Positions 1 through 7,021 of a DNA stretch of 64,000 bases are shown here, one piece after another. Location: positions 60,182 through 124,181 of the forward strand of contig CAJOIT010000008.1 in NCBI GenBank assembly GCA_905234755.1. The letters run 5' to 3'. The notes under the pieces are model-generated. The model was not told where the DNA came from. It ran no database searches and saw only the letters and a program-made list of their open reading frames with translations. How positions within the stretch are numbered: position 1 is the stretch's first letter; each line of letters starts with the position of its first letter. The DNA is from an uncultured Bacteroidales bacterium. GTDB taxonomy: Bacteria; Bacteroidota; Bacteroidia; Bacteroidales; ML635J-15. The translations under genes and the position numbers were made by a program.

Positions 1-610
1 CAGAAATTACGATAACTTCTGGGTGCTTTGCAAGAACATCGGCAATAGCCTTCAATTCTGCCTTGCTGTAAAGGCTACCTGTCGGGTTCGATGGCGAGCA
101 GATGATGATAGCTCTTGTCTTTGGAGTAAGAGCGTTCTCCAATTGTGCTGCTGTCATCTTGAAATCCGATTCGATGTTGCACTTTACAACAACGGGAACA
201 CCTTCGCAGAAACGAACCATCTCAATGTAGCTTACCCAGTATGGAGCGGGAATTATGACTTCTTCACCCGGATCAACAATCGAAAGCATTGTGTTCATGA
301 TTGAGTGCTTTGCACCTGTCGAAACAACTATCTGTGCGGGTTCGTAGTCGAGGTTGTTTTCGCGTTTCAGCTTGGTACAAACAGCCTTGCGAAGTGATTC
401 GTAACCTGGTACTGGCGGATAGTGCGAGAAGTTCTGGTCTATTGCTTCCTTTGCAGCTTCCTTGATGTAGTCGGGAGTGTTGAAGTCTGGCTCACCGATG
501 CTAAGGTTTACTACATCAATGCCTTGAGCCTGCAATTCGCGGCTTTTTGCGGTCATTGCCAATGTTGCCGATACCGCCATTTTTTCCAATCTATTTGATA
601 CTCTTTCCAT
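1..610 (-). CDS. aspC: Aspartate aminotransferase, class I/II PLP-dependent (3' end cut by window)
   Basis: The reading frame is open from the ATG at 608-610 to the window edge, giving about 203 residues of the N-terminal half. It begins MERVSNRLEKMAVSATL and contains the family motifs LSIGEPDF (about residue 36) and SPSNPTGS (about residue 170), typical of the fold-type I aminotransferase subgroup that interconverts aspartate/oxaloacetate and glutamate/2-oxoglutarate. The PLP-binding lysine lies beyond the window, so activity cannot be judged. It is transcribed divergently from the gene at 690. The fold is clear; the exact substrate is inferred from resemblance to AspC of Bacteroidales. Confidence 0.88.
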   Translation of the reverse strand, partial: MERVSNRLEKMAVSATLAMTAKSRELQAQGIDVVNLSIGEPDFNTPDYIKEAAKEAIDQNFSHYPPVPGYESLRKAVCTKLKRENNLDYEPAQIVVSTGAKHSIMNTMLSIVDPGEEVIIPAPYWVSYIEMVRFCEGVPVVVKCNIESDFKMTAAQLENALTPKTRAIIICSPSNPTGSLYSKAELKAIADVLAKHPEVIVIS

Positions 611-689
611 TGTGTTTGAATTAAAAAAATTGTCTGCGAAGATAACTCTTTTAAATTAAATTTCTTAATATTGCATAACATAATTTTGA

Positions 690-1217
690 ATGTTTTTAAA
701 AATGATTTCACAGATTCTATTAGTGACAATTCCGACTGTAGTAGTAGCAGTCACAGCAATATTGGTGATAAGGCAAATGCTAAAGAAAGACTTGGAAGCC
801 AAAAAGATACAGATAGTTCTCGAAAACCAGAAGACAATAACGCCATTGCGTTTGCAGGCATACGAGAGGATAATCCTTTTCTTGGAGCGCATTTCGCCGA
901 ACAGTGTGATAATTCGCTTGCAGACTCCGAACATGACGGTTCAAGAGTTGCACAGACAGATGCTGATTACGATAAGGGCAGAATTTGAACACAACTTGTC
1001 GCAGCAACTTTATGTTTCATCCGAGGCATGGGAGGCTACAAGAAATGCAAAGGAAAGAACAATCCAGATGCTGAACATGTGTCTTCAGGGACTGAATTCG
1101 ATGGATAATGCGATGGTTTATAGCCAAGCAGTTTTCGAGAAACTGATTGAAATTGAAAAGTCGCCAACGCAGGAGGCTTTGGAATTGCTGAAGAAAGAAG
1201 TAAGGAATTTGTTCTAG
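690..1217 (+). CDS. Conserved hypothetical protein with N-terminal membrane anchor
   Basis: A 175-residue protein. Residues 7-27 (ILLVTIPTVVVAVTAILVI) form a single membrane segment, followed by a basic stretch and a mostly helical, probably cytoplasmic domain. I associate proteins of this shape with conserved Bacteroidales hypotheticals next to aspartate aminotransferase, but I do not know a function. ATG codons occur at 690 and 702. The first overlaps a TAATTTTG -10-like box (681-688), so 702 may be the true start. Its 3' end overlaps the convergent wzt gene by 4 bp. Confidence 0.7.
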   Translation: MFLKMISQILLVTIPTVVVAVTAILVIRQMLKKDLEAKKIQIVLENQKTITPLRLQAYERIILFLERISPNSVIIRLQTPNMTVQELHRQMLITIRAEFEHNLSQQLYVSSEAWEATRNAKERTIQMLNMCLQGLNSMDNAMVYSQAVFEKLIEIEKSPTQEALELLKKEVRNLF

Positions 1218-2368
1218 TCCTTCAATATTTTTATTGGCATGTTCAGGTAGCCTGACAGCGAATCCTTTTTCAAATAAGGCATATTCATAACATTCGGGTA
1301 TGAAACGATTGATTTGCCGTTGTCGTTTAATATTTCGAATCCTAGACTCAGTGGCGCAGGATGTAGATAACCTTTGGGAAGAACAAAAGTTATAGCCTTG
1401 TTTTCAATCTTGCCTGCTGTTAGTTCAGTTTTTGCCGATGTTAATATGTTTCCCATAATGTCGCAGATGGTCAAAAGTATTGATATTGATTCCTGCGATT
1501 TGTAGCATGCCGTGGCGACAACTTCTATCTCATTGTCGAAAATAGCGTTAAGATCGGTGGCTGGGGTGTTGATTTTTAAGTCGGTAAGGTTGAAATCAAT
1601 ATTTTCAGTATGTATTTCCTTGATTTGAGCAAGCTTTTCGCAACCAATGTGCAATCGATTGTCAACATTTCCAGCTCCTTGTAAATTGTTTAACGATTCG
1701 GAAACACTGATTGTGCCCTTGTCGAAAAGCAGGAATCTGTCGCTGATTTTGGAAAAGAGAGTTGGCGTGTGAGTGACGATTAAAACAGTTGCGTTTCTGT
1801 CTTTCAGTCTTGAAATTTCGTGGATGACCTTTGTGCGGAATTCTGTGTCGCCAACGCTTGTTACTTCGTCAAACAGATATATGTCGGCATTTATATTGAC
1901 AATAATGGAGAAGGCTAGGCGCATGTACATTCCTGATGAGTAGTATTTTACGGGCGTGTTGATGAATTCGGGAAAACCGAACATGTCAATGATTCGGTCG
2001 ATTTTAGCTTCTATTTCCGAGTTTTTCAGTCCGTACATAGCGCCAGACAGGAAAATATTTTCGTAACCAGAAATTTCGGGCTGGAAACCAATGCCTATTT
2101 CAAGGATTGATGCGACTTTGCCATTAATTTCTATTTCGCCCGATGTTGGTAGCGTAACTTCGGCAATCATCTTCAGCAGTGTGCTTTTTCCTGAACCATT
2201 GTGACCTGTTATGCAGATTACTTCGCCTTTCCTGATGGCCACGCTAATATTGTTGACAGCCAAGAAGCCAGTGCCTTTTGTCGGTTTGCGTGAAAAACGA
2301 CCGGATTTTTCAATCCTATAGTATTCTTTCGACAGGTTTCGTATTGATATGGCGGTTTCTTGTGTCAT
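1214..2368 (-). CDS. wzt: ABC transporter ATP-binding protein of a polysaccharide exporter (Wzt-like)
   Basis: A 384-residue protein. The N-terminal ABC ATPase (about 1-245) has Walker A GHNGSGKST, the signature YSSGMYMRLAF, Walker B IYLFDE and a switch histidine (VTHTP). The C-terminal 130 residues look like the beta-rich Wzt-type domain that in O-antigen exporters recognises the glycan end. With the permease directly upstream (4-bp overlap) it should form a two-gene exporter that moves a lipid-linked polysaccharide across the inner membrane. The glycan is unknown, because no glycosyltransferase cluster lies in the window. Confidence 0.88.
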   Translation of the reverse strand: MTQETAISIRNLSKEYYRIEKSGRFSRKPTKGTGFLAVNNISVAIRKGEVICITGHNGSGKSTLLKMIAEVTLPTSGEIEINGKVASILEIGIGFQPEISGYENIFLSGAMYGLKNSEIEAKIDRIIDMFGFPEFINTPVKYYSSGMYMRLAFSIIVNINADIYLFDEVTSVGDTEFRTKVIHEISRLKDRNATVLIVTHTPTLFSKISDRFLLFDKGTISVSESLNNLQGAGNVDNRLHIGCEKLAQIKEIHTENIDFNLTDLKINTPATDLNAIFDNEIEVVATACYKSQESISILLTICDIMGNILTSAKTELTAGKIENKAITFVLPKGYLHPAPLSLGFEILNDNGKSIVSYPNVMNMPYLKKDSLSGYLNMPIKILKD

Positions 2369-3177
2369 AGCAGGTCTGAAATTTTCTTTTCGTATCTCTT
2401 GAAAATAAAGAAAATAGATATGGTAAGGACTAAAATAATTCCAATTCCTATCAGGTATTTGCTGTCCGGAAGTGGAGCGTCGAGTAGCGACCAGCGCGAG
2501 TATTCGATGATTCCTGCTACTGGGTTTATGTAAAGTATGAACTTGAAATTTTCCGGGATTATTGTGCCGGGGTAGAATACAGGTGTTATGAATATCAAGA
2601 AGTTGGTGAGTTGTGCCGATATGCGTGCTGTGTCCATTGAAAACAGCGAAATGAAGCTAATCCATAGTCCGATTGTCGTTACAAAAATTATTATTGCAAT
2701 GATAATCAAAGGGAAAATAGTCCATTTTATTGTGAACGATTGTCCGAAGCATATAAAAAGTATGAAGAAAAGGCTAAAACCGATAATAAAGTCCACCATT
2801 CCGACCAAAACTTTTGAAAGCGGTACGCAAATACGAGGGAAATACAATTTGCTTATTAGGTTCTGGTTAATGATGAAGCAGTTGCTACAGTAGCCGGTTA
2901 TTGCGGAAAAGTAGTGCCAGATGAAAATGCCAGGAAGTACAAATATTGGGTAGGGGATTTCTCCCGTGTCGATACCTATTGCTACTCCAAAAACTATCCA
3001 ATAAACGGCAAGCCCGATGAGCGACTGTATGATATTCAGGAAAATACCCGAAATATTTAGTGCCGACTGGTTTTTGATTTCACCTTTGGCGAGGGCTATG
3101 GTTAGATGCCTTGATTCCCAAATGGATTTCAGGTATTCCAAAGTGCCGATATGTCCATCTGGTGAAATAATTTTCAT
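2365..3177 (-). CDS. wzm: ABC transporter permease of a polysaccharide exporter (Wzm-like)
   Basis: A 270-residue ABC-2 type permease with about six hydrophobic segments, and the partner of the ATPase that follows. The frame is open further upstream, but the start at 3175-3177 (MKIISPDGHIGTLEYLKSIWE) is preferred. It gives the usual length and N-terminus of the family and makes an ATGA overlap with the radA stop. The 4-bp overlaps on both sides imply coupled translation radA-wzm-wzt. It acts in the inner membrane, exporting a polysaccharide such as O-antigen or a capsule-like glycan. Confidence 0.87.
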   Translation of the reverse strand: MKIISPDGHIGTLEYLKSIWESRHLTIALAKGEIKNQSALNISGIFLNIIQSLIGLAVYWIVFGVAIGIDTGEIPYPIFVLPGIFIWHYFSAITGYCSNCFIINQNLISKLYFPRICVPLSKVLVGMVDFIIGFSLFFILFICFGQSFTIKWTIFPLIIIAIIIFVTTIGLWISFISLFSMDTARISAQLTNFLIFITPVFYPGTIIPENFKFILYINPVAGIIEYSRWSLLDAPLPDSKYLIGIGIILVLTISIFFIFKRYEKKISDLL

Positions 3178-4550
3178 GCTTCCTGGTCTTGATTTCCGCC
3201 CTTGAATAGCTTTGTGGCAAAGTCGCGCACATCGGCAACGGGTATTATGTTTGCTTTCTGGTTCTTGACTTCCGATTTCTGTGATGAGGAAATGAAAATT
3301 GTCGAGAACCCTAGCCTTGATGCTTCTGCTACGCGCTTTTCGATGAACGAAACTGGCTTGATTTGTCCAGAAAGTCCCACTTCGCCTATGAAGCAAAGGT
3401 TGTCGGGAATAGCCTTGTCGATGTATGATGAGATTACGGCTGCAATTACCGAAATGTCAACGGCGGTATCGTTTATCTTTAATCCGCCTGCAATGTTCAG
3501 GAAGACATCTTTTGCATTAAGTTTCAGACCGAGTCGCTTTTCAATAACAGCGAGAAGCATCATAAATCGGCGGTTGTCGAATCCTGTTGACGAGCGTTGC
3601 GGTGTGCCATAGACTGAATTTCCAACTAGAGCTTGGATTTCAATCATCAGTGAGCGCGAACCTTCGTTTACAGTACCGAATGCAACACCGCTGAGGTTGC
3701 TGTTGTCGCCCGAAAGTAGGATTTTGCCTGGGTCGATGACTTCTTTCAGACCATAGTTCATCATTTCGAATACGCCAATTTCGTAGGTCGACCCGAAACG
3801 GTTTTTCTTTGGACGGAGCAGACGGTAGAAATGGTTGTTGTCGCCTTCAAATTGCACGACTACATCAACAATATGTTCTAGTGACATTGGTCCTGCGATG
3901 TCGCCGTCCTTGTTGATGTGTCCTATTATTATTATAGGTACGCCCGATTGTTTTGCGTATTCCTGTAGTTTTTGCGCACAAAGCCTAATCTGCGAAACTG
4001 TTCCGGGCGATGAGGTTATGTCGGTAGATGCTGTAGTTTGTATTGAGTCGATGACAACTATTTCTGGGTCTGTTGCCTTGATTGTTGCAATTATCTTGTC
4101 GATGTTTATTTCGGTGTATATAAGGCATTGCGGATTGTTGATTCCAATTCTGTCGGCGCGAAGTTTTATTTGGGTTTCGCTTTCCTCGCCCGAAATGTAT
4201 AGGACTTTCTTGTCGATGTTGAGAGCCGACTGCAAAATGAGTGTCGATTTTCCGATTCCGGGTTCGCCTCCGAGCAATACTAGCGAGCCAGGGACAAGTC
4301 CACCGCCGAGTACACGGTTGAATTCGCTGTATGGCATATCGATTCTATGCAGTTCCTTCTGCTTTATGTCCGAAACTGGTACTGGGTTTCCTGCAATTGC
4401 TTCGGAATATGCTTTTGTTGTTTTGTCTTCCTTTTCCTCTACTTCTTCGATGAAGGAATTCCAGCTATTGCAGTTTGGGCATTTGCCAATCCATTTTGGA
4501 GAAACGAATCCGCAATTCTGACATACGAATATGGTTTTGTTTTTCGCCAT
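3174..4550 (-). CDS. radA: DNA repair protein RadA (Sms)
   Basis: 458 residues, the normal length. The N-terminal zinc finger uses C10, C13, C24 and C27. A RecA-like ATPase follows with Walker A GEPGIGKST (95-103), the RadA-specific KNRFG motif near residue 250, and a C-terminal Lon-protease-like domain. RadA is a branch-migration helicase in homologous recombination. It heads an apparent operon with the exporter genes wzm and wzt, coupled by a 4-bp overlap, which is an unexpected pairing of functions. A strong hairpin separates it from the upstream lipoprotein gene. Confidence 0.96.
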   Translation of the reverse strand: MAKNKTIFVCQNCGFVSPKWIGKCPNCNSWNSFIEEVEEKEDKTTKAYSEAIAGNPVPVSDIKQKELHRIDMPYSEFNRVLGGGLVPGSLVLLGGEPGIGKSTLILQSALNIDKKVLYISGEESETQIKLRADRIGINNPQCLIYTEINIDKIIATIKATDPEIVVIDSIQTTASTDITSSPGTVSQIRLCAQKLQEYAKQSGVPIIIIGHINKDGDIAGPMSLEHIVDVVVQFEGDNNHFYRLLRPKKNRFGSTYEIGVFEMMNYGLKEVIDPGKILLSGDNSNLSGVAFGTVNEGSRSLMIEIQALVGNSVYGTPQRSSTGFDNRRFMMLLAVIEKRLGLKLNAKDVFLNIAGGLKINDTAVDISVIAAVISSYIDKAIPDNLCFIGEVGLSGQIKPVSFIEKRVAEASRLGFSTIFISSSQKSEVKNQKANIIPVADVRDFATKLFKGGNQDQEA

Positions 4551-4565
4551 GCTTTGTTTTAAAAC

Positions 4566-4596
4566 ACATAACGACTGCCAAAGACAGTCGTTATGT
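4566..4596 (-). terminator. Hairpin between lipoprotein gene and radA
   Basis: A perfect 12-bp inverted repeat (arms 4566-4577 and 4585-4596, 7-nt loop). In the minus direction it is followed by a short T run just before radA. It probably ends the panC-panD-rfaE2-lipoprotein transcript. Confidence 0.6.
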
Positions 4597-4619
4597 TGTA
4601 ATCTTATGAATAAGTTAAC

Positions 4620-5036
4620 TTAATTCTTTCTCTTTAGTTCCATTCTGTAGAATGCGCCGCCTCTAGTCGGGTCGTCCTCGAATTCTATCCTAGTAGCCAT
4701 AATGACATCGCTTTTTACTTTGTCGACTCTGTAAACGCCGTCAAGCTTGTCGCTACCTGGAAGCATTTCACTATCCCTAAATATTATGCGCCTTTTAGCT
4801 CCTTTTTGAATGACTTCGTATGTGCAACTGTCAACTTTCATTCCCGATTCAGTGTTAAAAATTCTTATTGCAGTAGAATTGCCATCGAAAGAAATCTGCA
4901 TTGTGCCTTCGGGTTTGGTGTCAAATGTCATTACATTCCATGTGCCAACAAGTTCATCGGCGACCTTTTTACAACTAGGCATTAGTATCATGGATAGTCC
5001 TAATAATGCGATAAGGATAAATATTCTATTCTTCAT
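4620..5036 (-). CDS. Small lipocalin-like lipoprotein
   Basis: 138 residues with a lipoprotein signal (lipobox around MPSCKK, Cys21). The motif LVGTWNVMTF is typical of lipocalin-like families, and the rest is predicted beta-strand. It is likely anchored in the periplasmic or outer membrane, ligand unknown. It is the last gene of the panC-panD-rfaE2 run, 46 bp after rfaE2. The specific function is unknown. Confidence 0.7.
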   Translation of the reverse strand: MKNRIFILIALLGLSMILMPSCKKVADELVGTWNVMTFDTKPEGTMQISFDGNSTAIRIFNTESGMKVDSCTYEVIQKGAKRRIIFRDSEMLPGSDKLDGVYRVDKVKSDVIMATRIEFEDDPTRGGAFYRMELKRKN

Positions 5037-5082
5037 TTTAATTAGTCAATAAGTTGGGTGCAAATATAGTGTTTTTTTTAAT

Positions 5083-5565
5083 TCAAAATCTTTTTATTAT
5101 AGATGAAGATGAAAAATTTTCAACAAGTGGAATTGTGATAACTTTTCCACCGTATGACATTACGAAATTAGCTCCTACAATTGTGTCGATAGTATAGTCG
5201 CCGCCTTTTACAAGAAAGTCGGGTCCTACAATGTTGATAAGATTTTCAGGAGTGTCTTCGTCGAAAATAACTACGGCATCGACAAATTGCAGGGCGGCGA
5301 GCAGAACAGCGCGTTCGTGCTGACCGTTTATCGGACGAGTTTCTCCTTTTAACCGGCGAACCGATGCGTCTGAATTTAGCCCGATAATCATCTTGTCGCC
5401 AAGGTCGCTTGCTTCGGCAAGGTATGTGACATGTCCGTAGTGAAGCACATCAAAGCATCCGTTTGTGAAAACTATGCTGTTGCCATCAGATTTCCATTTC
5501 GAAACAAGTTCTCTTATTTCGGAAATGTCAACAATTTTTGATTTTATTGTCGGCAGGGTGGACAT
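5083..5565 (-). CDS. rfaE2: D-glycero-beta-D-manno-heptose 1-phosphate adenylyltransferase (RfaE2/HldE C-terminal type)
   Basis: 160 residues forming one nucleotidyltransferase domain with the signature FTNGCFDVLHYGH (HxGH at 42-45) and, downstream, a KGGDY segment. It corresponds to the stand-alone adenylyltransferase half of HldE, which activates heptose-1-phosphate with ATP to make ADP-heptose for LPS. The kinase half is not in the window. The start overlaps the panD stop by 1 bp, so the two are translationally coupled. Confidence 0.9.
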   Translation of the reverse strand: MSTLPTIKSKIVDISEIRELVSKWKSDGNSIVFTNGCFDVLHYGHVTYLAEASDLGDKMIIGLNSDASVRRLKGETRPINGQHERAVLLAALQFVDAVVIFDEDTPENLINIVGPDFLVKGGDYTIDTIVGANFVMSYGGKVITIPLVENFSSSSIIKRF

Positions 5566-5915
5566 TACACTATTTTGTTTGTCCTTGTGTCGGGGAAAAC
5601 GAATGAAGGCTTGAATTTCTTTGCTTCCTCGAAATCCATAGATGCGTAAGAAATTATTATTACGATGTCACCAACCTGTGCCTTGCGAGCAGCAGGTCCA
5701 TTCAGACAAATTACGCCCGAACCGCGCTTGCCTTTAATGACATAAGTTTCAAGGCGTTCGCCGTTGTTGACATTTACAACCTGAACCTTTTCGTTTTCAA
5801 TGATATTTGCAGCATTCATAAGATCTTCGTCGATGGTTATGCTACCAACATATTGCAAGTTGGCCTCGGTGACAGTGACCTTGTGTATCTTCGATTTTAC
5901 TACTTCTATGTTCAT
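5565..5915 (-). CDS. panD: Aspartate 1-decarboxylase proenzyme
   Basis: 116 residues, the usual length. The self-cleavage site is visible as YVGSI, with Gly24-Ser25 giving the pyruvoyl cofactor after autoprocessing. The GAR-like [12 protein letters not shown] segment is also typical. PanD makes beta-alanine from aspartate for pantothenate and CoA. It lies directly downstream of panC (38 bp), which uses that beta-alanine. Confidence 0.96.
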   Translation of the reverse strand: MNIEVVKSKIHKVTVTEANLQYVGSITIDEDLMNAANIIENEKVQVVNVNNGERLETYVIKGKRGSGVICLNGPAARKAQVGDIVIIISYASMDFEEAKKFKPSFVFPDTRTNKIV

Positions 5916-5953
5916 TTCAGATGTCGTAAAAAAACGGGTGCAAATTTAAGCAA

Positions 5954-6805
5954 TTATTTAATGGTGCAACTAATATTATCAATTAATCTTATGTTGCCAC
6001 ACCATACGGCAATGCAAAGCCTTGTGGCGATTTTTCTGTCGAATTTTTCCAGTCTTTCCAGAGTTTCGGCATTGCAGAAAGCTGCATATTCCATTTTCAT
6101 GAATTCTATGCTGTCAATCTTTTGTCTCAGAGTTTCGATGAGGTTTTCTATTGTTTCGCTTTCTGGAATTGTTGCGCAGGTTTCTGTTATCGTCTTGTAT
6201 ATCAGTGGGGCAACTTTTAATTGTTCTGCTGTGAGAAGTCTGTTGCGAGAACTTCTAGCTAGTCCATTTTCCTCGCGGACGATGGGGCATGGGACTATTG
6301 TCAGTGGCAGATTTTTCTGCTTTACCATCAACTTTATAATTGCCACTTGTTGGAAATCCTTTTCTCCGAAGTATGCGAAGTCGGGTTTTACAAGGTCGAA
6401 CAGCCTGTAGACAATGTCAACTACGCCCTGAAAATGTCCGGGACGAAATTCTCCTTCATACATTTTGTCGAGTCCGTGGAAGTCCATTGTACAACCTTCG
6501 TAGCCGTTGTAAATATCATCGGCAGATGGTAGATACAACACATTGCAACCAACGCTTTCGAGCAATGCAATATCGGCATCGGTGGTGATGGGGTAGTTCT
6601 TGTAATCGTTAGGGTCGTTGAATTGGCGCGGGTTTACGAATACGGAAACTATCGTGCAGTCGTTTTCTGCTACGCTACGGCGAACAAGCGAAGCGTGTCC
6701 TTCGTGCAGTGCGCCCATTGTCGGTACAAAACCTAATCTCTTGCCATTGAAGGAGTTTTCTTTCCTCAAAGCGGTAAGTTCTTCAACTGTTCTTACAATC
6801 TTCAT
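5954..6805 (-). CDS. panC: Pantothenate synthetase
   Basis: 283 residues. The N-terminal PTMGALHEGH motif (28-37) is the ATP-binding HxGH signature, and FGEKDFQQ and ARSSRN complete the active-site set. It condenses pantoate and beta-alanine using ATP. It is the first gene of the panC-panD-rfaE2-lipoprotein run. The region upstream is a patch of dispersed repeats. Confidence 0.97.
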   Translation of the reverse strand: MKIVRTVEELTALRKENSFNGKRLGFVPTMGALHEGHASLVRRSVAENDCTIVSVFVNPRQFNDPNDYKNYPITTDADIALLESVGCNVLYLPSADDIYNGYEGCTMDFHGLDKMYEGEFRPGHFQGVVDIVYRLFDLVKPDFAYFGEKDFQQVAIIKLMVKQKNLPLTIVPCPIVREENGLARSSRNRLLTAEQLKVAPLIYKTITETCATIPESETIENLIETLRQKIDSIEFMKMEYAAFCNAETLERLEKFDRKIATRLCIAVWCGNIRLIDNISCTIK

Positions 6806-7021
6806 CTCGGTAGAATTTATGTCGCGAAATTATAATTAACATTTTACATGACAAGGGAAAAAATTAATGTTTCTATGGGCTGACGCCCGTTTCTTTGTTT
6901 AACTTCGTTGAGGGCTACGCCGTTCTGGTCGTTTGATGTTACATGTATGAAAAATATTAGGCTCGCAATGCATTGCGAGCCTACTTTCACTTTTCACTTT
7001 TCACTTTTCAACTTTCAACTT
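6806..7021. repeat. Intergenic patch of dispersed repeats
   Basis: This 216-bp gap holds three kinds of repeat. A unit containing AACTTCGTTGAGGGCT (6897-6925) recurs at 28645-28673 and 62535-62563. A 24-bp perfect palindrome (6959-6982) has the core CGCAATGCATTGCG. A run of CTTTTCA/CTTTCAA units (about 6983-7021) ends at the stop codon of the CHAT gene. I see no gene in it. Confidence 0.75.

Noticed and set aside
3177..3396. Longer N-terminus for the ABC permease
   Set aside because: The extra 73 residues overlap radA and are not family-like. ATG 3175-3177 gives an ATGA overlap with radA and the normal protein length.
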